IMG/VR virus record: IMGVR_UViG_3300021963_000237 | Location: 1 to 43,393 of that record | DNA: 43,393 nucleotides | DNA from: a virus | Strand: one strand, 5' to 3' | Shown here: piece after piece, positions 27,146 through 34,600 of the stretch | How positions within the stretch are numbered: position 1 is the first letter of the stretch | How the letters are laid out: the number at the start of each line of letters is the position of its first letter | Notes under the pieces: model-generated | The model's input: the letters and a program-made list of their open reading frames with translations, nothing else | What the model was told of the DNA's origin: nothing | Databases searched by the model: none | Position numbers and translations under genes: made by a program

Positions 27146-27598
27146 TTACTTACTTAGGTCAACGCCCAAATAATCAAAACTTAATTTTGAGGATGAAAAA
27201 ATGTCAGTTAAATCTCTCAAAACTTCTTTCAAAAATGGTCTCACGTCAACCGTATATCGAACTTTTGGTGGGAATAATTTTCCATCAAAAAATCTGTGAC
27301 ATATTGTCTGTTCACCAATTTTGATATAAAGGTTAAATTGTTCACTACCTTCAGTGAATGATGTATCCATAATTGATGGGTCACTCACAATTGCATCTTT
27401 GTTGTCAATCATGTAAATAATTGTTTTCATCTTTAAATGATACTCAAGTTCTTGTTTGAATTGTATCATATAGTAATACAATTCCAATGAATTTTTTGCG
27501 TTTGGATTAAACCCTCTAACATTGAAAAATCTTTGAACTACAATGTTGTCATTCAATGTCATCAGGAATTCCATTTTGGTGCTGTCTTGTTCTTTCAT
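27146..27598 (-). CDS. Hypothetical protein of the replication cassette
   Basis: A 150-residue protein with no recognised family. It is mixed alpha/beta, with the hydrophobic run LELYYYMIQFKQELEYHLK and a C-terminal LKEVLRDLTDIFSSSK helix-like part; no membrane segment or zinc motif. It starts two bases after the exonuclease stop and ends 35 bases before the helicase start, so it is co-expressed with replication proteins. In T4 the helicase loader gp59 works with gp32 and gp41, and this product could fill such an accessory role, but nothing in its sequence shows that. Confidence 0.75.
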   Translation of the reverse strand: MKEQDSTKMEFLMTLNDNIVVQRFFNVRGFNPNAKNSLELYYYMIQFKQELEYHLKMKTIIYMIDNKDAIVSDPSIMDTSFTEGSEQFNLYIKIGEQTICHRFFDGKLFPPKVRYTVDVRPFLKEVLRDLTDIFSSSKLSFDYLGVDLSK

Positions 27599-27600
27599 AT

Positions 27601-28602
27601 TTAATTTTTATTTGTGTTTCTTTTTTCTTTTCTAATTAGTTTCATAAATGGTTTAAGGAAATTAACCCATGCTTCGTCATCTCTTGGTAGATATTTGAAG
27701 AGACCATCCTCCATCATCATTCTCATTAAGTTTTTATATCCTCTATCTGTAGGGTCTATAGTTTCAGTTAGTATTTGTGTCACCAATTCTTTTCCATCAT
27801 CCGTAATTAAAGGGTTTGTCAAATCTACAATCTTTTTGTTTGTTGTATAAAACTCTTCTCCAAATATAGTTGATTTTGACTTACCGGTCAAAATATTATT
27901 AAGAACTTTTATTGGTTTCTTTTGAGGGATTTTTCCTGCATTATATAATATTTCTTCAACAGTGCATGGTTTTTCACGCAATTCAGGGAAGTATTTTAAT
28001 AAAGTTTTTTCACCGAGTCCTTCAATACCATCAATGTTGTCTGATTTATCTCCCGTAAAGATTTTAGTTAACAATACATTATAGTGAGGAATTTCCACTT
28101 TATTGATGACAATGTTATCACCGTTCTTGAAGTATTGTTTTGTAATCGGAGAATAGATAGTAACGTTCTCAGAAATAAGCTGGGTAAGGTCTTTGTCCGC
28201 GGAGAAAATAATAATCTTTTCATCTTTGGCAATCTTACAGTAATAGGCAATCAAGTCATCCGCCTCGTTGTTAGATATCTCAACCTGACGAACAAATATT
28301 TCCTCGAGATACTGTTTAACACGTGACTGTTGATACAAATACGACTCGTACTTGTATTCGTTCATATCCTGTCTTCTGTTTGCTTTATACTGGGGGTATA
28401 AACCTTTTCTAATGGATGAGTTTGAATCTCCGTCCCAAAACACAACAACTTTATCATGGTTGTGTTCGTCAAGGAATTTGCGGAGTATATTCACAAAATG
28501 ATATACCCCACCAACATGAGCCCCGTCACTGAATACGTCTTTGGCACCATGAAATCCTATCTTAAATAAATTATTTCCGTCTACGAGTAATGTCTTAATC
28601 AC
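27601..28602 (-). CDS. 5'-3' exonuclease / T4 RNase H-like (FEN family)
   Basis: A 333-residue structure-specific nuclease of the FEN family, which in T4 removes RNA primers and flap ends behind the fork. Metal-binding motifs are all visible: DGNN at 8-11, VFWDGD at 54-59 followed by RKGLYPQYKANR (basic helical arch), NEADD at 112-116, SADKD at 134-138, and TGDKSDN at 183-189, then the helix-turn-helix-like GIEGLGEKT. Length is close to T4 Rnh (305). No polymerase domain is attached. It follows uvsX by 28 bases and precedes the 150-residue unknown by two. Catalysis should be intact. Confidence 0.93.
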   Translation of the reverse strand: MIKTLLVDGNNLFKIGFHGAKDVFSDGAHVGGVYHFVNILRKFLDEHNHDKVVVFWDGDSNSSIRKGLYPQYKANRRQDMNEYKYESYLYQQSRVKQYLEEIFVRQVEISNNEADDLIAYYCKIAKDEKIIIFSADKDLTQLISENVTIYSPITKQYFKNGDNIVINKVEIPHYNVLLTKIFTGDKSDNIDGIEGLGEKTLLKYFPELREKPCTVEEILYNAGKIPQKKPIKVLNNILTGKSKSTIFGEEFYTTNKKIVDLTNPLITDDGKELVTQILTETIDPTDRGYKNLMRMMMEDGLFKYLPRDDEAWVNFLKPFMKLIRKEKRNTNKN

Positions 28603-28630
28603 AAGTGTGATTTAATGGGTGAAACAAATA

Positions 28631-29635
28631 TCAATCTTCCTTTTCTTCTTTTAAATCAAAATCTATAGATGTAACTCCAAGAATGTCTTTCCAATAGTCA
28701 GCATATTCTTTTTTGTACGATTCAATAGATACCTTTTCTTCCGAAGCCTCTTTTCCTGCCAAGAAACCGTGTGGTGTTACGATTATCTTTCCGTCTTCAT
28801 AACCCAATCCATTGATGTGGTTTTTCATAACAGAAACTTTTGTTCTAATCGCGAACTTAACACTTCTCTTGTCTTTTGTTGCGGTAATCTTGTTTGTTCC
28901 CGCACCTTTTTGATTACCAAATAAGAATACCAATGATGAGTTTAACCAAATGGCTTCACCACCTTTAGCTTTAATCTTTGGTTGACCGAATGGATTGTCA
29001 GGTAATTCAACCCAAGGTTGGTTAACAATAACCAATGTGTTTTCGTATTTTGAATCAGCTTTACGAGAACCTGAAATACGTTGGTTGATACCCATACCAA
29101 TTTTGTCTGCAAGTGTAGATGCGTTGTGTTGTTTACCACCTTTACCTTCAAAGGTCATCTTACAAGGAACTGAACCAACAGAATCCCATAAGAACAACAA
29201 ACTATAATCTAACTCACCTTTTTCTTGCGCATCTAACAAACTATTGATATAATCTGTAATTTGTTCAATGTAGTCAAAGTCGTTGTTGAAGATGTAAAAA
29301 CCATCCCAATCAACTTCACCTGTTGCTTCATCAACAACTTCCTCACATTCAAAACCCATAAGCTTTGCGTGTTCAAAAGACCACTTTTGTTCTGTGATGA
29401 TGAATACAGGTAGAATACCTTTTTTCTGAGCATCAACGGCAGTTTTAACCAACGCTGTAGTTTTTCCTGTATCTGAGTGACCCAAGAACATATTCAAATG
29501 TCCGATAGCGGGACCAGGTAATCCAACCGCATCTAAGAAATCTTGACCTAAATCAAAGAATCTTTGGGGTTTGTATTTCGCAGAAGTTGAGAATTTTTTC
29601 TTAACTGAACTGAAATCGTTTTTCTTTATTGCCAT
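28631..29635 (-). CDS. uvsX: UvsX / RecA-type recombinase
   Basis: A 334-residue recombinase that would form filaments on single-stranded DNA for recombination-dependent replication and repair. The core shows Walker A GHSDTGKT (52-59), the catalytic-Glu region ITEQKWS (80-86), Walker B LLFLWD (146-151), and a later KGGEAIWLNSSLVFL segment typical of RecA/UvsX. The C-terminus is acidic (KEEKED). Length is closer to RecA than to T4 UvsX (391). It follows the SSB gene, its natural partner, across a 63-base gap with a strong inverted repeat. The stop is TGA, the only non-TAA stop seen in this window. Confidence 0.93.
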   Translation of the reverse strand: MAIKKNDFSSVKKKFSTSAKYKPQRFFDLGQDFLDAVGLPGPAIGHLNMFLGHSDTGKTTALVKTAVDAQKKGILPVFIITEQKWSFEHAKLMGFECEEVVDEATGEVDWDGFYIFNNDFDYIEQITDYINSLLDAQEKGELDYSLLFLWDSVGSVPCKMTFEGKGGKQHNASTLADKIGMGINQRISGSRKADSKYENTLVIVNQPWVELPDNPFGQPKIKAKGGEAIWLNSSLVFLFGNQKGAGTNKITATKDKRSVKFAIRTKVSVMKNHINGLGYEDGKIIVTPHGFLAGKEASEEKVSIESYKKEYADYWKDILGVTSIDFDLKEEKED

Positions 29636-29651
29636 AATGATATAAATTAAA

Positions 29652-29683
29652 CATGTATGGTACCATACAAGATACCATACATG
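29652..29683 (-). promoter_or_regulatory. Inverted repeat between SSB and uvsX
   Basis: CATGTATGGTA (29652-29662) and TACCATACATG (29673-29683) form a perfect 11-bp stem with a ten-base loop in the 63-base gap. The loop adds a further GTATGG, so a 16-bp perfect palindrome centred on GGTACC also exists. It is followed on the coding strand by TTTAATTT. It could be a partial terminator or attenuator that sets the SSB:UvsX ratio, an RNA processing site, or a protein-binding operator. Confidence 0.6.
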
Positions 29684-29698
29684 ATGTGTTTTGTTTTA

Positions 29699-30562
29699 TT
29701 AGAAAGGTAAATCTCCGTCAACCTCGTCATTTGCCTGAGGGTCAACAATAGTTGTTTTTGTTTCAGCCTTTTTAGCTCCACCCATAGATGTTGTAGATTC
29801 GGCATCGTTACCATATACATAACCGCCTTTATCACTATCCCATTTTGGAGTTTCTCCACGAGCAATTGCCTCAAGGTATTCAACAGGTTTTTTAGAGTAA
29901 ACATCCAACCAAGTCAACTCATCGTTAATCCAAGAGTCAGCCTGAACTTTCTCCTCATGAACAGGTGCTGGGTCATCATACATAATAGTAGATACACTTG
30001 TGTATTCTTTACCTGCAGGTGTTTTAGATTTTGTCAATTCAATGATAAGGTCACGTCCTTTTTCAGGGTCAGTAATATCACCTTTATTTCTCCAAATTGG
30101 AATTATTTTATCCAAAATACCATCGTTCTTGTAGTTATGTTTAAATCTCCAAAATTTTGGTCCGTCTTCTTCGTGGTCTCTGTCAATTACTTTTACAATA
30201 TAGAATTTACGAGACTTGTATTGTTTCGCCAATTCTTTATCAGATTCTTTACCTGTTGACATCAATTCTTCGTATACCTCGTTTAAAGGAGAACGCTCAT
30301 TGTCATTCTTTCCTGGGTCATAGAATTTTTGCCATTGTCCACCTACTTGGATTTCGTGATACCAAGCCTCTTTAAATGGTGAAGAACCATCTGGTGTAGG
30401 TAGAATACGTACTCTACGTTGTCCTGATTTCTCTTTGTCTCCTAAGATTAAAGCGAAATACTTCTTCATTCTTTCGTCTTGCGACATTTTACTTTGGGCC
30501 CCGCCCCCTGATTGTTGTGCTTTTTCGTACTGTGCCAATACGGCGTCTAATGAACTCATCAT
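29699..30562 (-). CDS. 32: Single-stranded DNA-binding protein, T4 gp32-like
   Basis: A 287-residue protein that coats single-stranded DNA during replication and recombination. The OB-fold core is recognisable in RRVRILPTPDG...FKEAWYHEI, and in SRKFYIVKVIDRDHEEDGPKFWRFKHN, the characteristic gp32 'Y.V..V.D......G....F.F' strand pair. T4 gp32 binds zinc through His and Cys, but this protein has no cysteine at all, so that site is absent. The C-terminus is acidic and ends DGDLPF, like the protein-docking tip of bacterial SSB. It is first in the replication cassette, behind a strong host-type promoter. Two adjacent ATGs (30560-30562 and 30557-30559) are possible starts. Confidence 0.88.
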   Translation of the reverse strand: MMSSLDAVLAQYEKAQQSGGGAQSKMSQDERMKKYFALILGDKEKSGQRRVRILPTPDGSSPFKEAWYHEIQVGGQWQKFYDPGKNDNERSPLNEVYEELMSTGKESDKELAKQYKSRKFYIVKVIDRDHEEDGPKFWRFKHNYKNDGILDKIIPIWRNKGDITDPEKGRDLIIELTKSKTPAGKEYTSVSTIMYDDPAPVHEEKVQADSWINDELTWLDVYSKKPVEYLEAIARGETPKWDSDKGGYVYGNDAESTTSMGGAKKAETKTTIVDPQANDEVDGDLPF

Positions 30563-30595
30563 GTTTTTTAAATTTTAAATTGTTAAGTTGTTATG

Positions 30596-30627
30596 CAAAT
30601 ATAATCTAGTTTTTTGGTTTTGTCAAA
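30596..30627 (-). promoter_or_regulatory. Bacteroidetes-type promoter of the replication cassette
   Basis: The coding strand shows TTTG at 30624-30627 and TATATTTG at 30596-30603, with 20 bases between the TTG and the second box. This fits the Bacteroidetes housekeeping consensus (-33 TTG, -7 TAnnTTTG, about 19-21 base spacer). It lies between the upstream terminator and the SSB gene, giving a leader of roughly 25-30 bases. It implies use of host RNA polymerase and early expression. Confidence 0.82.
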
Positions 30628-30628
30628 C

Positions 30629-30654
30629 AAAAAAGCCACCTCAAGGGTGGCTTT
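30629..30654 (-). terminator. Intrinsic terminator after the 222-residue gene
   Basis: A perfect 9-bp stem, AAAGCCACC (30632-30640) with GGTGGCTTT (30646-30654) and a five-base loop, is followed by six T residues on the coding strand. It ends the hub/tail block 23 bases after its last stop and just before the cassette promoter. Confidence 0.92.
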
Positions 30655-30677
30655 CGTAAATATAATTTTTGTTATTC

Positions 30678-31346
30678 TTAGTATTTGAAATCGTCCTTAA
30701 ATCCGTTTCCTTGAAAGGAACTTTTAATGTCATTTACGTTAATATCGGTTACGTCATCAGGAGTTAAAACATAATCATTTTTTCCTGTTTTTTCCATATC
30801 TTCTTTCTTATCATCAAAAAATTGTGATAGTTTTTGATTGAATGGGTATGAATCGTAACTTCTTAATTCTAATTTTTCTTGTGGGGTTTTTTCTCTATAT
30901 TTTTCAATTTTGTTTTCTAAAGCATTAAGTTTGTTCATAATAGCATCCATTTCCCCTAACCTTGACTCCAACTTATTTAATTGACCAAATAAGTTTTCAA
31001 AATAATCATCTTGTTTTTGTTCAATATTTTTTTGTGAATCAACTAATTCAGTTATATCTAATTCTTCCGAATCTGAACTTTCTACATTCCCTTCTTCAGA
31101 TTTACCTTCATCATCGATTTTTTCAACATCCGGGTCGTTTTCCACGTCAATTGGTTCAGAACCACTTGGAGTTGTTGGTGGAGGTGGGGGAGTTGTTGTA
31201 GCATCTGCTGGTGGAGGTGGAGGAACAGCTCCTGCTTCAGGTGCTAATGCCCCTAAATCAGGTATTGTCGCTTCTTGTTCTATAATATAATTGTTGATAC
31301 TTTTGTATCTATTTATTTCGCTCAATATTTTTTTATCTAAACTCAT
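30678..31346 (-). CDS. Pro-rich, acidic, coiled-coil protein of unknown role
   Basis: A 222-residue protein. The N-terminal helix-like KKILSEINRYKSINNYIIEQ is followed by a linker with two PPPPP runs and TTTPPPPPTTP (about 35-60). Then comes a strongly acidic part (about 65-100) and a heptad-like coiled coil with Leu and Ile spacing (about 105-155). The C-terminus is charged. There is no membrane segment. It is the last gene before the terminator and follows the 74-residue gene by four bases. Elongated, acidic and coiled, it could be a scaffold, chaperone or core protein of the virion; no family was recognised. Confidence 0.75.
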   Translation of the reverse strand: MSLDKKILSEINRYKSINNYIIEQEATIPDLGALAPEAGAVPPPPPADATTTPPPPPTTPSGSEPIDVENDPDVEKIDDEGKSEEGNVESSDSEELDITELVDSQKNIEQKQDDYFENLFGQLNKLESRLGEMDAIMNKLNALENKIEKYREKTPQEKLELRSYDSYPFNQKLSQFFDDKKEDMEKTGKNDYVLTPDDVTDINVNDIKSSFQGNGFKDDFKY

Positions 31347-31350
31347 TTTA

Positions 31351-31575
31351 TTATCCGTTTAATAATTGTTTTATTCCGTTAGCGGTTTCAACTCTAACTT
31401 TTCTATTGGCGGTTGTTTGGTGACCAGCTCTTTCAATAAGACCGTCTCTTTCTCTTACAGTATAACAATCTCCTGTATCTAAGTCGCAAACTTGTTTAGT
31501 TCCGTCACCGTTATCTTCTTGTGAAAATCTTGTAGATTTACCAAGATAATTATCTAATGCTGATTTAATATCCAT
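31351..31575 (-). CDS. Small hypothetical protein
   Basis: A 74-residue, hydrophilic protein with two cysteines in KQVCDLDTGDCYTVRERDG, which suggests a small beta-hairpin or disulfide loop, and a C-terminal ANGIKQLLNG helix. No family was recognised. It lies after the giant hub gene (31-base gap) and before the Pro-rich gene, and carries a TATTTATA motif 13 bases before the ATG. The coding call rests on its codon pattern, tight packing and that leader. Confidence 0.65.
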   Translation of the reverse strand: MDIKSALDNYLGKSTRFSQEDNGDGTKQVCDLDTGDCYTVRERDGLIERAGHQTTANRKVRVETANGIKQLLNG

Positions 31576-31588
31576 AATAATGTTTCTA

Positions 31589-31597
31589 TATAAATAT
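31589..31597 (-). promoter_or_regulatory. TATTTATA motif before the 74-residue gene
   Basis: The coding strand reads ATATTTATA, 13 bases before the ATG at 31575. The spacing matches the motifs at 11366 and 19859, which supports a shared late-gene signal. Confidence 0.4.
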
Positions 31598-31606
31598 ATG
31601 ATTAAG

Positions 31607-34600
31607 TTATAAAGTGAATGGAGGTCCAGTCACTGTTTGAATTAACACTTGACCATTTGGTGGTGAAGTATATCCATATGGTGTATATTTCACAACCAAT
31701 TTAAAAGTTCCTTTACCTGAGATTTGACAAAGGTTAGTGTATTTGGTATCTATACCGCCTTCTACGTTAGCCGACGCTCTATTTCCATTCGCATCTTCAA
31801 AATATCTATCAGCATAATTTTGTTCACTAAATGATGATATATTAAATTGGAAAGTAATATATCCACTGTTATCAGGTTTTTTTACGTTAAAATATTGCCA
31901 TCCGTTTCCTTGTAATGTAGGACTTTCACCTAAATAAGTTATTGACGATGGAAGAGGGGCAAATGTTGGTGTTGTTGAAGGTGTTGGTGTAAAGTTAAAA
32001 TTAAATGTTTGTTGAACGTTTTGAGGGTTTTTAACTTTATCAGTAGGAACTGCAGTAACAGTAAATTTAATTTTAACAGTTTGACTAGAAGTAACAGGAG
32101 TTGTTTTAAATTCATCAATTGGGTTAGTTATTAACATACTTTGAACATTTGCATATGTTATAGTAAACGTATTACTTGAAACATAACTTGATGTTTTTGT
32201 GTTTACACTTCTGTTTAATGTTTCAGTTTTAACATTATTAACAACATTATTATCATAAACAGATATTTCCATTTCAACTTCTTGTTGTAATGTCCAAGTA
32301 TTAAGTGCTGCCGCTTGTGGATTTACAGAAACCGTTAATTGTTGTGTAACCCCACCTGTAGTTGTTTGTGTTTGACCGTTTAAGGTCACAGGTCCTGTTT
32401 GTTGTGGTTGTGTATTTGTGTTAGTAGAATTACTTGGCACTGGTGTAACCTGAGCCGGATTATACGTAAAGTTAACCACACTCGCACTATCACCATGAGT
32501 ACCCAATACAATTATAGAATTGTTTTGTGCGACCGTTGTATTACTAAATGGAACAATAACACTTATATTGAATGGATTGTTTATTGTAATACCCGTAGTT
32601 GTTGTTACTCCATTTATTGTAACGCCAGTTACTTGGTCTAAATCTTTACCAATTATTGATAATATTGTACCACTAATACCCGATAAAGGTGAGAATGAAG
32701 TCACTGTTGGTGGTGCACATACAATAGGTACAGTAGTTGTATTCAAATTATTTGTAGGTGTTGTAGTACCTGCATAAGTTTTTGCAATTTTCTCTTTTTG
32801 TTTTTTATCTTCTTTTCTGGCTTGGGTTGTTGAGGCAACATTTAATCCAGCAGGTCCCGCAGATTTAAATCCTTCTTTAAAAGTATTATCCAATTTTGTA
32901 AATTCACTAACATGGGCGTCGTAATAACTTTCTGAAACTTTTTCGTACGCACCATCCCAATAACAAACATAAAATTTAGTTATTCCCATACCATTACCAC
33001 TTACCCTACCAAAAACTCTTTCGACATTAGGCGATAATCTTGAAATCATAAAATCAAAAAACCTACCAATATCATCAAAGTTTGCAACAGGTAATGATAA
33101 CTTTTTGTTTGCGGATGTGTTTACATTAACACACGAAAATGTTTTTGGTGTAAAAAATCCTCTACCTGTACCATAATTATTAGTTAAAGGTAGATTAACA
33201 AAGTTGTTGTTATACCCATAAAATACATTTTCTTGGTATACCTGCGCATAACAAATCAAATAGATTAAAACTTGTAAATCAGGGTCATTTGTTTTCTTCT
33301 CTAATTCAGTAACAAATTGTTGAGGTGTTAATGAAACTGTTGTTGATTTTTTAGCATCACCCCAATCTATGTAAGCCGAGTTAAGTTTTTCACTACAAGA
33401 ATTTTCTGCAGCAGCGCTATTATCTCCAACTTGACTAACGTATTTAGCCGCATCAACATCTGTTGTAGGTTTAATGTCAACTTCAGTTTTTTTACTTTTG
33501 ATAATCGCTTCAATTTTAGTCAATAAATTTTGATTTATACTTTGTAAATAATTTTCGATTGCAGGTAAGTCATAAATTCCTTGTCTTGTACCCGTAAATG
33601 AGGTTCTAAAATTACCTTGCGTTATTGCATGGTCTACTTGTGTTATCAGATATGGACCATTAAACATTGGAACGTGTCGTAAATTAAAATACATTGTTGG
33701 TTGTAACAAAGCATTACCTAAACATTCTATTTGACATTGGTAACTTCTTTGTTTATACAAATTGTACAAACTAACATTTTGAGTTGCAGTATTCCTACCA
33801 TTAGCTTGGTCAATCATATTTATTTGAGTTTGAATTGACTCTGACGTGGCTTTACCTCCATCCATTGAAACATTCAATGAATAAAATATATTTTGATTTC
33901 TAATACCAACGTCAACATTAAATCCAACACATTTGTTTGATACCGCCCAGTCTTTTTTACCTACAATATTTTCAATTAAAGGGTTATCAGACGCTCTTCT
34001 CAATTCAAACGCATCGTCTCTAAACCTTGAATTACCTTTTGGTAAATCTAAATGAGTTGATGGTTGTCCCGCATAAAAACAAATCATTTTGGGACCTGAA
34101 TTTCTATAATCCACATTTAAGAATGTACCCCACATGTTATCAGCAAAATCTAAATTTCCTTCAGTTTGTGGGATTGTTGTCCCATCAACATCTTGAATAT
34201 TATAAAAATTAACATAAGCGGGTAATGGCATTACATTAAATTTATTTTTGATTAACATACCACTCATGAATGTGAACACACTCATTTCCATGTTTAAATT
34301 GTTTTCTTTAAACATGTCTTTTAAATCAAAAATATCAACAACAATTGTATCCCCAATGTTTCTTGAAGCCCTGTCCAAAAACATAACGTCTTCAAATAAT
34401 GTTTTTGAGAGGTAATCAGAACCCGCAACCCATTTATCATTTAACGCCTTAAAAACTTCATAGTTTTCAACTTTACTTTGTTGACCATCAATAGCACTAG
34501 TAATTACTCTCTCAGGTAACTCTTGTTGGTCGGGTAATTCAACTCTAACATTATTCAAAACTTGATTTAAAATGTTGTTCTGTAAAACATCAGTTGTTCC

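Noticed and set aside
28625-28660. Second Bacteroidetes-type promoter before the exonuclease gene
   Set aside because: The -7 box would be GATATTTG (first base wrong), the spacer to a TTTG is 24 bases, and it would lie inside the end of uvsX.
29647-29904. Minus-strand 85-codon frame overlapping the SSB 3' end
   Set aside because: It is out of frame with the well-supported SSB gene and has Leu/Lys/Gln low-complexity composition typical of an AT-rich shadow frame.
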